DNA of 64,000 bases from Megalobrama amblycephala (Eukaryota > Chordata > Actinopteri > Cypriniformes > Xenocyprididae). Positions 12,006 to 23,199 of this stretch are shown piece by piece. The position numbers were made by a program, and so were the translations under genes. Under the pieces are notes generated by a model. That model saw only the letters and a list, made by a program, of their open reading frames with translations, made no database searches and was not told the DNA's origin. The stretch's first letter is position 1, and every line of letters starts with the position of its first letter. The stretch lies in the NCBI RefSeq assembly GCF_018812025.1, contig NC_063049.1:13736258-13800257 (forward strand), written 5' to 3'.

Positions 12006-12888
12006 TGGTATTATTCACTAATTCACAAAGTAGTAGGAACAATTTGCTGGATTTTGGACTGAACAGGTTTGTTGGGGTAGGGGTGGAGGGTGGCATCAGT
12101 TCAGGCATCAAGCTCAAGCTGACCAAATATTTCACGTGGTATAAGAAATTTGTCAATTTTAGCTAATGAAGCCCATTACTAGCTAGGAAAGTACAACATG
12201 CTAGTAGAGGATTAACATTTAATGTGATTAGATAAGTCGTCTAAAACTGAGGAATAGAGAAAAGTTTATGGCTGATGGAAATTCCAAACAGCATTTGTAT
12301 GGGGCGTTCCAAAGGAAAGTGAAAAACTGAATCCCTTCACGAAGAGCCCTTCCACAAGTCTGTTAGCGAAGGGTACGTGCGTGTTCACGGCAAGTCATAA
12401 TTACAATAATAACACTCAAGTGTCACCAATGACTTGCAATGATTTCAGTCATTATTAAGGGGTTATCATGCTTTAGAATACTGTTCCAAATAATTCATAG
12501 GCCTATTTGGTAATAGGATTTGGTAATAGTTGAGGAATTGTGTGTTACCATGATCTTCACTTTATAATATTTTTCCAAGTAACTAGTAATTTCTTTACAA
12601 GGACATCGTTGTAATACTTGAGTTATTACTATCCAAAACCTTACAAAAACCTCAAAAGCTTACAACAACTTCAGGCTTTACTAGAGAGTTATCATGCTTT
12701 TCACTTTAGAATACTGTTCCATCATTAAGGAATAACTACACAGGAACAAATTAGTAACACACTTTTAACATTCTAGTTACTACTATTAACTAATAGTGCT
12801 CATTTGAATCTGGTAGTTCACTATTAGCTAATCAATAACTACTATTTTTTCATACCTCCCGGAGAACTTATAAGAACTATATACAGGT

Positions 12889-14312
12889 TCATGCAGGTTT
12901 CAGTAAGTCAAATTTAAGACCCTTTTAAGACATTTTAAGACCATGAAGATTGAAATTTAAGAGCTACACGATTCAAAATCAAGCCAAAATCTTAGCCTAT
13001 TTGATTCAAATCAAAGAAATTCTGAAAAAAATAATTTTATTTCAATGAATTCAGTCACTGAAAAAGCATTAATTAACCTTCCACACCCAACAACGTGCCA
13101 AATGCCCAAAACCTTAGGCCCAAAATGAAAATAGGCTAAAACAAACTTGTCCTCAAATAGAACAGATTTCATCTCATATTTATTTACATTACAAAACAGC
13201 ATATTAATAGCCTAATAGAGATTGAACAGGCTACTCCAAGGGTTATCTGATGTGTGTGTCCCACACTGTCCCATGAACTGTGAGCCCAGGTACCTCGACT
13301 TAACAATTCCATTGTTCCAGAAACGAACGTGGACATGATTCTGATTCTGATTCTGAACGTGGACGTCAAGCTGTCCTGGTGGTCTGATTTTGGCTTTCAT
13401 TGAACATTACGACATACGGCCCGGTAAGAGTACGAATCAATTCTCCCTTTATTAACTCCCCCAATCAAAATCTCGCCACATGAGTGATCTTGTTGGGCCC
13501 GCAGGAGAACGTCTTCGCGATTACTAAATCAGGGAACATCACTTGGAAGAGATCGCTAATCTCACTGTTGCTATTAAATGAGTGGTGTTTAGTCACCGTG
13601 TGTAGTATCCAAAGCACTTCGGCTTTCGATGTGTCAGTTGATCCAAAAGTACCCCGAAGGTTGTTCGACGGAGCTGCGATGATATTGCGCTGGAGACCGG
13701 AGGGACCAGGCATTGAGGAGGACGACGGCAGTGGTGAGGCTAAATGGCCGAGTCCGCTGAAGGGATTTTGCGGCTAGCTTGTGTTTTTCCGCTCTGGCGT
13801 GTGACTCCAGCGCCTTCACACTCAGAGTCCCTAATTGATTTTTATTTATTTATTTTTTTTTTTTGCAAAGTTTGCAGTGAGCTTCGTACCTGGAGCTGGG
13901 TACTGCTTGTAACCAACAGCAGAAATCGCTGTGATCTAGCCATGTCTCGTTGAAAATACACTTTCGAATTTTCCACACGTAGCTGAATTTTAACAAACTC
14001 TGAGGAGATGCAGACGTATTTCGCGGCCAGGTATTGCATTTATCACGGGATTTAGTTTTATCACTGTGTACGTACCAACACCAATATCCCCCAGAAAGAA
14101 CTACGACTCACTACTTTTTTGCTACTTTGTAATAACTTTCAGCAGATAGCGTTTCTGGAAATGGGTAAAAAAAAAAAAAAAAAAATAGACCTGACTAAAT
14201 TAAATTTAAGACCTCGGATGAAAATCTGTCCGTTTTTAAGACATTTTAAGGCCTTAAATTTAAAGTTCAGAATTTTAGACTTTTTAAGACCCTGCGGGAA
14301 CCCTGGAATTAT
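12889..14312 (-). mobile_element. decayed hAT-type transposon
   Basis: The right end read inward is CAGGGTTCCCGCAGGGTCTT. The left end, CAGGTTCATGCAGG, followed by AATTTAAGACCC and TTAAGACATTTTAAG, is a diverged counterpart. CAGGG termini with CTTAAAA-rich subterminal repeats are typical of fish hAT elements. A matching 8-bp target duplication is not evident. The interior carries transposase remnants on the minus strand. Confidence 0.7.
13465..13880 (-). pseudogene. hAT transposase remnant with BED zinc finger
   Basis: On the minus strand a BED-type zinc finger is readable. Its Cys pair (AHCKLCKK) is near 13864-13882, then an insertion of A/T-rich triplets with a stop, then the His part (VKALESHARAEKHKLAAKSL) at about 13765-13820. 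After a frame change comes SKAEVLWILHTVTKHHSFNS, then a methionine-containing SDLFQVMFPDLVIAKTFSCG stretch, between about 13480 and 13640. This matches my memory of the N-terminal third of fish hAT transposases. The catalytic and dimerisation regions are absent, so the gene is dead. BED fingers bind the element ends. Confidence 0.7.
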
Positions 14313-14565
14313 TTGGATCAGTATTCTGAAGTGAAAAGCATGATAACTCCCTAGCATAATGACTGAGGTCTTTGTAAAATGTTGAGGTTTCTGTAAGATT
14401 ATGTATAGTAATGTAAAGTGTTACTACATCCTTCTAAAGGAATTACTAATTATTTGGATCAATATTCTTAAGTGAAGATCATAGTAACCCACTAGTAATG
14501 ACTCAAATTTTGATTTGTAAAGCTTCAAAGCTTCATGAAGCAGTGTGTTGAAATCGGCCATCACT

Positions 14566-14865
14566 AGATATTGTTGAAAAATCGATATTTAGGTTGTTTT
14601 TTTTTTTGGTGCACAAAAAGTATTCTCATCGCGTTATAATATTAAGGCTGAACCACTGTAGTCACATGAACTGTTTAGTAGCTTTCTGGGCATTGAAAGT
14701 GTTAATTATCTTGCTGGAAATGCAGGCCTCACTGAGCCATCGGATTTTATCAAAAATATCTTAATTTGTGTTCCAAAGATGAACAAAGGTCTTACGGGTG
14801 TGGAACGACATGAGGGTGAGTAATTAATGACACAATTTTCATTTTTGGGTGAACTAACCCTTTAA
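14566..14865. mobile_element. right half of a TTAA-bounded MITE (family A)
   Basis: Ends TTTTTGGGTGAACTAACCCTTTAA with TTAA at 14862-14865. It matches the right half of the complete copy at 58640-59443 (GCACAAAAAGTATTCTC, GAACCACTGTAGTC, GGAACGACATGAGGGTGAGT). The left half is missing. Confidence 0.8.
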
Positions 14866-14969
14866 TAGTAGTTACTAGAGTGTTAATATTGTGTTACTCA
14901 TTTGTCCTGTGTAGTTATTCATTAATGACGAAACAGTATTCTAAAGTGTTACCTACAGTATGTAAAATA

Positions 14970-16050
14970 TGCAGTATTGTTTCAGGGGGACATAAAATCC
15001 ACCAAACTGTAAGAATGACCCAGCAAATGCAAAGCGAATTGGGTCCGGTCATGATACTGTACATCTAATGCAGATGTTTGAGAATAAAAGACTGTCGCTA
15101 CAATGTTCTGTCTTGCATTCAGCAACGCAGTCAATACTAATGTCAGTCTCTCAGTATTGAAACGCCTGTAACCTCTGTGAAGGCTCAAACTGTGATGTCT
15201 CACAAGACTAATGGCAGAGGCTAAAGAGGAAAGTCTTTGGTGACAGGCTGTTAGTGGGAGATAAAAGACTGATACAAACACTCAGGCAGCTAGATCATTT
15301 CATGGCTCCTTAACCACCAGGACAAAAATCAGATGACTTCATATAAGGCTCTGTGAAAAGAAGGATGGACTGTAAAAGAGACAAAAGATGCAGAGAGAAT
15401 GGGAAAGGGACAGACAGGGTATGAGGAACTGATTGATTGGCGAACAGAGAGATGAGGAGAGTTTTCTGGCTGTAATGAACACAAATCAGCAGCTGCCTGG
15501 AAACCTGTGGTCATACTTCTTCTCAGTCCATCTGTTTCTCGTCTGCTCATCTCTGTTTAAAATTTGTGCGTTATGCTGTTTCAGGGAGGCCACACACTGG
15601 ATTCAAAGTGTTACTCGTCCAACTAATTATTCAGTGTTTTCAACTGTGTTTTTCCTCAAATGATTTTACATATTTCCTCTAAAAACTATGGTAAGTTCTC
15701 TCAAAACAATTAAACACACAATTTTCATAAACAGGTTATTTTTTTGTAGATCTGCTCTATATCCACAATTAGACTAAGATTTATGTATTTGAATTGCATA
15801 TAAAATTTTCATTCATTTTTGGGTACATAGTTTTAACATGCTGCTAAATGATATTAACTGAATATTGCTTGTTCCACAGCTAGCCATATTTTAACCATAT
15901 TCATTCACAATTATCATATTTATGCTGACTATAAGAAATTTGAATAAATGCATTTTGAAAATATGATTATTTAAATCAAATCAAATAGATGTGAATAGTT
16001 AATAAACTGTGCCATGATTTTTTTATTATTATTATTATTTTGATATTTTT
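14970..16050. other. non-coding stretch without recognised features
   Basis: Several short open frames exist on both strands but none resembles a known protein. Composition becomes AT-rich after 15700. Confidence 0.4.
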
Positions 16051-16056
16051 TAGAAA

Positions 16057-16210
16057 CTGTGACACAGGATTTTTTGATAAATAGAAAGTTCAAAAGAACA
16101 GCATTATTTGAAACAGAAATATTTTATATGAATGTCTTTATTGTCACTTTAAATCAATTTAATGTGTCTTTGCTGAATAATAGTATTAATTTCTTTAATA
16201 CTTCTTCAAA
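16057..16210. mobile_element. fragment of the CACTACCG-type MITE (family Y)
   Basis: CAGGATTTTTTGATAAATAG, AAAGTTCAAAAGAACAGCAT and TGTCTTTATTGTCACTTT match internal sequence of the full copy at 51388-52285. Both ends are lost. Confidence 0.75.
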
Positions 16211-16219
16211 AGAGTAGTA

Positions 16220-17640
16220 TGTTGGTGTAACTGTAACTTGAGTTATGTAATCAGATTACTTTTTCAAAAGTAATGCATTACTGCATCAATTTACAACAAA
16301 ATATCTACGTTTTATTGACTGACAGCTCTCCTGTCCCCATGTTGAGAGAAATAAAGAGCAGAGGTGTCGTGTGCGATGAGTGTGAACATGATGGTTATTG
16401 TAGTTCTAGACTAAATGTGAACATTTACTCATCACTTGAAAACGTTCAGTATTCCTCAAAATGAATAAAAACAGTGAAATGCAAACTCAGAATATTACGC
16501 AAACCTGTATGTAATAATTAACTATATTAAATTACACAAATATACTTTATCTCACTTCTTTGCTGCTTGACCTTCAATGATCTAATTCAACCATACTAAT
16601 TAGCAAAAATTACTTTACATTAGAATGAGAAATAAGAGTGTTGAACTTCCTTCTCCTGCATCCTTTTCTTCTGTAATCCAGAATGGTAGCACAGCTTAAA
16701 GGCTTGTTTGAGCTGCGCCCTCTACTGTACAGGTGTAAATATGCATTTCCTCCAGACTGAGGCTTATTCATTTCACTTTTGAAAGGGCATTAAAGGGATA
16801 GTTCACCCAAAAATGAAAATTTATTTTTTTTTGAAAATGCTTACCCCCAGGGCATCCAAGATGTAGGTGACTTTGTTTCTTCAGTATAACACAAATGATG
16901 ATTTTTAACTCCAACCATTGCCGTCTGTCAGTCGTATAATGCGTGTCAACTTCGTCTATAAGAGTCAAAAAAACATGCACAGACAAATCCAAATTAAACC
17001 CTGCGGCTCGTGACGACACACTGATGTCCTAATACACGAAACGATCGGTTTGTGCAAGAAACCGAACAGTATTTATATCATTTTTTACCTCTAAAACACC
17101 ACTATGTCCAACTGCCCTGCACATCCGGTTAGTGAGGTCTGAACGCGCTCTGACAATGGAAGTGATGTCTTGCACTCATTGAAGTACACTCATCAGAACG
17201 TGTTTTCTGACCTTACTAACCGGATGCTGAACGCAGTTGGATTTGTCTGTGCGTGTTTTTTTGACTCTTATAGATGGTGTTGCCATTGACACGCATTATA
17301 CGACTGACAGATGGCAATGGTTGGAGTTAAAGATCATCATTTGTGTTCTACTGAAGAAACAAAGTCACCTACATCTTGGATGCACTGGGGGTAAGCAGAT
17401 AAACATCAAATTTTCATTTTTGGGTGAACTATCCCTTTAACATTTGAATATAGAACTTTTTTTGTTGTTATTAAAAATCAAACAAGCAAGCCCAGCCCAG
17501 GTGAGGAAAAGTAATACAAAAGTAATGTAATGCATTACTTTTCATAAAAAGTAACTAAGTAACACACTTAGTTACTTTTTTTAGGGAGTAACGCAATATT
17601 GTTATGCATTACTTTTAAAAGTAACTTTTCCAAACACTGA
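16220..17640. mobile_element. TIR element with GTAATGCATTAC ends, split by a MITE
   Basis: The left part (TAACTTGAGTTATGTAATCA, AAAGTAATGCATTACTGC) and right part (GTAATGCATTACTTTT, AAAGTAACTTTTCCAAACAC) are inverted relatives. The left part continues with TTTATTGACTGACAGCTCTC, and the same order is seen at 41830-42030, so these are two copies of one family. A complete MITE sits inside at 16790-17440. Confidence 0.65.
16790..17440. mobile_element. complete TTAA-bounded fold-back MITE (family A-like)
   Basis: The left end TTAAAGGGATAGTTCACCCA (16790) is mirrored by the right end at 17440. The arms stay inverted relatives for about 200 bases (for example GCATCCAAGATGTAGGTGAC against GTCACCTACATCTTGGATGC). 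TTAA lies at both boundaries. Confidence 0.9.
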
Positions 17641-17940
17641 TGTCAGAATACATATTCGAAAACCATTAGACGAAAAGTACCTGGATGACCTACTACTTCT
17701 AGTGAGACACTGAAGTGTGCATTCGATGGACACTTTACTATCCCGTGAGGCCACGGGAGAGAGTACTGACGCTGGTACTGTAGGTCATGTGATAATGACA
17801 AAATGGTGGATGTAGTACATCTGGATTACATTCATCCTACACACATCCATACTATATAGAATATACTTTTTTAATGTCATAAAGTAAATTCAAATGTAGT
17901 ACATATAGTATGCAATTTCAGACACACTGTTACTTTCTCT
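17641..17940. repeat. MITE-like fragment
   Basis: Words such as GTAGTACATATAGTATGCAA and TTTCAGACACACTG are typical of the ends of common cyprinid MITEs. Only one end is recognisable. Confidence 0.4.
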
Positions 17941-18399
17941 CACTTTGTATAACATTTTAATACGAACAAACTTTTTTCAACAGAATATTGTGTGTCTGTA
18001 GCAGCTGAATGTGTTATGTAATCAATAGAGAATCACTTTGATGTCAGTATTTGCTTTTAATACATGTCAGAGGTACTTCATTATTCAGTGGAATTGAACT
18101 GTTTTGCTAAATTAAGAGTCTGTTTCAGCGGTCATGTTATTTTGGAGAGCACTAACCTTAGTTTGGAGAGATGTATAAAGTCAGTTGAGTAAAACCAGGA
18201 ACTGAAACATGTGAATGTATAGAAGACACTAACTGAAGCAGCTTCATTGATACTATATGCACTGCCACTGCTCCACACACACAATATAAAATAATGTACT
18301 AACCCTATAACACCCCTGAAATTGCTGTACATTTGCTGCAAGCTTTTAATTATAGTAATTCAGTACTATTTGAGGCTTGGGAGTAGTTGCACAGAGAAA

Positions 18400-18890
18400 A
18401 TAATGAGTGACTAAAGATAAACATTATTAAACGACCGGTATGGCTTGAAAATCTTGAAATGGGGAAATTGCAGCGCTGTGTATTGCATGTATAACATCCT
18501 CATTAGCAAAAGCTCTACAGAATTCTGTTCTAATCACACTCTGCTTAGAAAACGCCTGAGAAAAGCATCGCCGTATGGTGTGTTTTAAGTCTAATTAAGC
18601 ATTGCTGTCACTTTCTTTTGGGAGACTAACAAAGGCCACTGAATCTTTCGGCTGGCTTTTTAAAGATGCTCTGGGAGCTGAAGCAAGAGCTCTCATTAAA
18701 ATAAATAAATAAACATCATTCTGATTGCAGCCAAGAGGCAGGTAAATCCTGAAATGCATAATGTTGTTTATCTAACTATTATTTATGATTAAATTATGCC
18801 ATGTTGAATTCATTATGCATCACCATTAAATTGCTGGAATGTATATGCCTAATTTATTTCTAAGATTCCAATCTTCATTTATAACTGCTA
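18400..18890. other. conserved-element-like island
   Basis: Non-repetitive, mid-GC sequence with dense homeodomain- and octamer-like words (CTAATTAAGCATTGC, TTATTTATGATTAAATTATG, ATTCATTATGCATCACC). It reads like a deeply conserved vertebrate non-coding element. This is an impression only. Confidence 0.35.
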
Positions 18891-18899
18891 GCTTTCTTA

Positions 18900-19530
18900 G
18901 TAAGTGAAAAATGATTTTCATGACTTTTTATGAATTGCACATTTTCATGTTTTTTCACACTTTCTAATTGTTTCATATTTTTTATATTAATGTTTTTATT
19001 AAAACTTTATGAATATCACATATATGTGATATAATTGTATATAAAAATATATATAGACATGCATATATATACATTTTTCATTGTTTATTTTTATATTTTA
19101 ATATTGATCTTTTTTTACATGTATTATTTTAATAGTAATCTTTTTTATAAAAAATGAATACCACATTCTCATGTATTTCATAATTTGGATTTTTTAAAAA
19201 TATTTGAGTAATGTTAATATTTTTAATAAAAACTTTTTATGAATGACACATGTTCATGTTTTTCATGGTTTAGAATAAAAAATAATACACATTTTTTTAA
19301 TAAAAACATTATACGAATGCCACATTTTCATGTTTTTCAGAATTTAGAATAAAAAATAATATTACTTTTTTTAATAAAAACATTATACGAATGCCACATT
19401 TTCATGTTTTTCATAACTTAGAATAAAAAATAATATTTTTTTTCATAAAAAAACATTTAATGAATGCCACATTTTCATGTTTTTCAGAATTTAGAATAAA
19501 AAATAATATTATTTTCATCAAACTTGAACT
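18900..19530. repeat. AT-rich minisatellite, about 74-bp unit
   Basis: A unit containing GAATGCCACATTTTCATGTT, TTTCAGAATTTAGAATAAAA and a T-rich to AATAAAAACATTATAC segment repeats with starts near 19241, 19315, 19389 and 19462 (spacing 73-74). More diverged copies occur upstream to about 18905. Confidence 0.9.
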
Positions 19531-19939
19531 TTAGAACACAGCGAAATGTGAAAATTTTGCATGAGCTTGCATTTGAAGTCTAACACATTCGCTCACGTAC
19601 GAAGGGAAGTCAATGGAACGAAAAGTGTAGCGTGACCGCTCCTTAACTCTTTAGTCCAGATAACTTATCCAGCACCCCAACGAATTCTACCTCACGCAGG
19701 CAATCTGGACTCCTTCGACCTCCATTTCTATTTTCAACCATTTAGCCGTTTAGTCCTTTAGCCGTTCACAACAATACAGCTTCTTTTCACTCTTATATTT
19801 TTTCAAACCGCTAACTCTTCAGTCCAGAAACCTCATCCAGTACCCAAGGTATTCTACCACATGCGGGCCAATCTGGACTCCTTCAACCTCCATTTGCATT
19901 GTCTACAGGTCTATCCTTAAAGTCCTTAACACTATCATC

Positions 19940-21480
19940 CCAGACTCTCCACGCAATATGCTAACATTGACCACGGCATCAAACTTATTCACCCGGCAGT
20001 CCACGGAGCTCGACTCGCCAAAGCAGATATCACCAGCGCCTTCAAAGTCTCTGCTATCCACCCAGAGAGTCCTCTGGAAGAGCACCTATTACTTGCCGTA
20101 CGCCTCGCCTTCAAATAAGCAGCCTTCTTCCCTTTCAGAAGCACTATGTTGTATTCCCATCATGAATCACAGACTCCCTTATGTCCTCTACCTTCCCGAC
20201 GACTTTCTAATTGTCACACCTCCATCCTCCATAAGTCATCGCATCACTGCAGCTCCCCTTAGAAGCTCTGGTTCCTATAGAAACAGTCAGACGTGCGCTT
20301 CCTATAGAGATGCGCACTTAGGACTGTGCATGCATACATTTGATATTTCTCCATTCAAAGAGATAGGAGCTACTCTTGCATGCCCGAGAGGCGTTTCAAA
20401 GATGGCCACTGAGTGAAATGACTTGTCTTAAAAGGGACTTGTACAGCACCCTCTAGAGGCTTCAGCGGTGACTGCCGGTTTGCCTCAGAACAGCCCCAGA
20501 GTCCAGTTCTCTCATGGTCTAGGCATGAATGGTCTAGGAAATCAATACTCTACCACTCAGACAACACAGCAGTAGCAGAAATCATAAACAAAGGCAGATC
20601 ACTTTCGGCAGTTAACCATGCAATTCTTGTGCAGGCCCACTCTAATTTCCGCTCAACACCAGTTTCTCCTCTGAGCTGCTCACATACCCGGACACCTCAA
20701 TCTCATAGCCGACTCACTTCAGAAATTCAGACTCTGTTACAGAATTGGACGTTCATCCAACACCAGTCCCGTTGTTTTGACAACCATCTTCAACTAACCC
20801 AGCAGATCAGAAATCTCAACGGTTCTCAAGAAGCCTTCCTTAATTGCCTTGCCCCGAGCTCTCTTTCAGCTTACTTAATTGGCATAAAAGTTATCATGCC
20901 ACCACAAACGCCTTGTACTAAGCACCAAACTATTTAGCTTCTCCATATGCTCAAACTATTTAGAATTCAAGTTCTCGCTTGCCTTTTTCCCTATGATATA
21001 TAGCCTACCTCATCCACATTCAATCAATCTATCCATCTCTGCATCTCTGACATTTCTATCCACTTTCAAGACACTCTCATATTCACTCTTCGGAGAAGCA
21101 AACAGAACAATTAGGAGCATCATACCCTATTTATGTCTTCCATTTAATCTCCTTCTCAGCCCATTCTAACCTTATTCTTTTGCATTTTGCTTGAGTATCT
21201 CCCAAAGATCTGCTCTTTCTTACTGAAACCAGAAAATTGGCCACAAGATTCTGGTTTAGCAAGCACTTCTATCAATCCTCCGCATCACCGGAATATCTCC
21301 AGAACGCCATTCAATACATTCCTTCCGCACTGGAGCAGCGACCTCAGCAGCAAGACGAGGTATCTCAGACAAGACAACTCTTACATCCGTAACAATATCA
21401 ATGACCCTGTCAAGCCAAGCCTACCTCAGCTCTTCCCAATCTTTGGGGGTCCTAATCACTCGGCCTACATCTAACTGAGA
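19940..21480 (+). pseudogene. DIRS-type pol and tyrosine recombinase pseudogene
   Basis: RT motif A reads AKADITSAFKVSAIHPE, with the metal-binding aspartate codon at about 20026. After a frameshift, RT motif C appears as SLSEALCCIPIMNHRLPYVL running into YLPDDFLIV (20189-20215); Pro replaces the usual Leu in the xDD turn. Beyond an inserted repeat, an RNase H-like block reads SDNTAVAEIINKGRS (20557-20601). A recombinase-like linker, SSLSAYLIGIKV, lies near 20860-20890. The recombinase box HSFRTGAATSAARRGISD is at 21317-21370, with the H-x-x-R pair, and a candidate catalytic tyrosine (SYIRNNIND) is in a shifted frame at 21382. In live elements these would copy RNA and insert a circular intermediate. 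Multiple frameshifts and stops make it inactive. Confidence 0.65.
20255..20445. repeat. partial copy of the 11520-12005 repeat, inside the DIRS remnant
   Basis: CTATAGAAACAGTCAGACGTG, TCTCCATTCAAAGAGATAGG and GCCCGAGAGGCGTTTCAAAG match the earlier copy. It lies between the RT and RNase H remnants, so it inserted after or during decay of the retroelement. Confidence 0.7.
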
Positions 21481-21699
21481 TGATGCCCCCACTCTGAGTC
21501 TCCCGGCCACCAACACTAGACGCCCGGATCAACCTGATTTCCATCCCCTTTCTTTTCATCCTCTCCCTGTTCATCCCTAACTGATTACCATCCCTTTCCT
21601 CTTCATCCTCTCCTTATTCATCCCTAACTTTCTTTAATAAATAATTCTCCAACATTTATGGTTGTGGTGAGGTCTTTGCTAATGAATTTTAAGCTATGA

Positions 21700-22600
21700 A
21701 CATTATGACACAGGGGCTATATATCTCAAACTTTTATATTATTTCCCTGTATTTATCTGCTATAAATTCATGTCATTTGGAAAACTACAATTGATCTGTT
21801 ATTAATTGAATTAATTTCAAGTAAAAAGAGTGCTGTTTTTACAACCTGTCCCACTACAGGTGAATTGTAACACCAAAAACACGGACAAATGATTTTATTT
21901 TTTAATTGAAATTACTTTAAAATAATTGTCAGCTGTCTCTGCAGATAATTTCTAACTGATTGTCTCCCCTATTAATATTTTTTCTATCATTTCAGTGCAT
22001 AAAGCCAAAGCTAATAAGAAATTTTGAATTCTAGTCTCAACAAGCCCTCCAGCTGCTGTTAGCCTGCCCTCAAAGGAATTGAGAAATAGAGCAGTGTCTC
22101 AAAGAGTGCCACATCTTTGATTCACTGAGCTGAATGATTTATGATTTTAATATTTTTTAAATCTGACAGTTTCCTCCCAAAGACCTCCCAAAAAAGTGTG
22201 ATGTTTCAGACACTGTTTTTTATCCAAAAGTTTAAACGAAACTGCAATGTATAGAAACCAAACTGGCATAATGATTAGTAAGCAAACTCTTCAAATCCAA
22301 GACAGGAAAAAGGTTAAAGCTTTAATTGCGAGTTGAGGTTTCTCTGCAATCAGTTAATTTCCCACTGAAGCAGAACATGAAGGCCATTCAAAGCGCAAAT
22401 GACCAGCTGGGAATTTGATTGTATTATTGTCAAAAGGGCAGCCAGAATGGACAATAATTGTGCAAGTGGAAATCACACATGATGTGATACAGTGCAATTA
22501 TCCAAGTGATTGTGCCGTGGTCATTTTTTCAGGCTACTTTCACTTGTATAACCTATTAGAAATTACAGTGATGCTGACCATTTGAGTTCAACATTTCAAA
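21700..22600. other. unique stretch with conserved-element-like islands
   Basis: No gene is seen. Two islands, 22010-22150 and 22330-22550, are non-repetitive and have Sox- and homeodomain-like words (GGACAATAATTGTGC near 22450, TGATTGTATTATTGTC near 22418). They look like conserved enhancers; not testable here. Confidence 0.3.
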
Positions 22601-22882
22601 CATTAAGGATTTCAAGCAGAAAGGACATATTGTGCCAGAAAACACACTAATCAATTCAGAATAATGTGTGAGATAAAATGGATTGCCTATATGGTGTCAG
22701 TACATGTGATCTAATGACCCGTAAATGCAAAAATAAACACATAAATGAAGAACAAGAAGTCATATCAGTCATTTTAAATAAATAATTCATAATTTTATCT
22801 GTACAGAACTGCACCACATGTTTTGTTCTGAATGAGCATATATAAGGCCAAAAAAAGGTACCTTCATTCCTACTATCCATTA

Positions 22883-23190
22883 TTAAAGCAACAGTTCATT
22901 CAAAATGACAATGCTGTCATCATTTATTCACCATCATGTCATTCTAAACCTTCCTGCTTTTCTTTCATAAAACACAAAATGAGATTTTAGACAGACATGC
23001 ACCATGAAACAGTCAATATTTCTCATGCACAGTACTTCAATTATGCTCTAATTCACCAAATATATTGCCTTTTTTATGGTTGTTTTTGACATATTAATCA
23101 CCGTTCATTTCTGAAAAGAGCATCTTAGACATTCAGCCAAACATCCTCTTTTGTTTTCTCTGGAAGAAAGATATTTGTCGTTTTGGAACA
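22883..23190. mobile_element. MITE fragment with TTAA left end
   Basis: Starts TTAAAGCAACAGTTCATTCA followed by AAATGACAATGCTGTCATCA and TCATGTCATTCTAAACC. It is a diverged relative of the family A MITEs. The right end is not evident. Confidence 0.55.
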
Positions 23191-23199
23191 ACATGAGCA

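Larger units (their letters stand above)
12400..14970. mobile_element. palindromic DNA element split by hAT and MITE insertions
   Basis: About 85 bases at 12705-12790 (AGAATACTGTTCCATCATTA and onward through AACTACACAGGA) recur inverted at 14868-14965. AGTTATTACTAGT-type words fill both flanks, so this is a fold-back element. Its middle is interrupted by a hAT-type element (12889-14312) and by half of a TTAA-bounded MITE (about 14566-14865). Outer ends are approximate. Confidence 0.65.
19600..21690 (+). mobile_element. decayed DIRS-like (tyrosine recombinase) retrotransposon
   Basis: Plus-strand remnants follow the order reverse transcriptase, RNase H, tyrosine recombinase, which characterises DIRS-type elements. 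No integrase or LTRs are seen. A roughly 83-base segment near 19644-19727 recurs at 19811-19893 (CTCT..AGTCCAGA..C..ATC). Near the 3' end a 45-base segment repeats in tandem (21537-21630). A dispersed repeat interrupts it at 20255-20445. The limits are approximate. Confidence 0.65.

Noticed and set aside
20190..20215. YLPDDFL as proof of a LINE or Gypsy reverse transcriptase
   Set aside because: The downstream order (RNase H, then tyrosine recombinase box, no integrase) fits a DIRS-like element better.
21325..21345. HWSSD peptide as the recombinase box of the DIRS element
   Set aside because: It is read in the wrong frame; the shifted frame gives the expected HSFRTGAATSAARRG box over the same bases.
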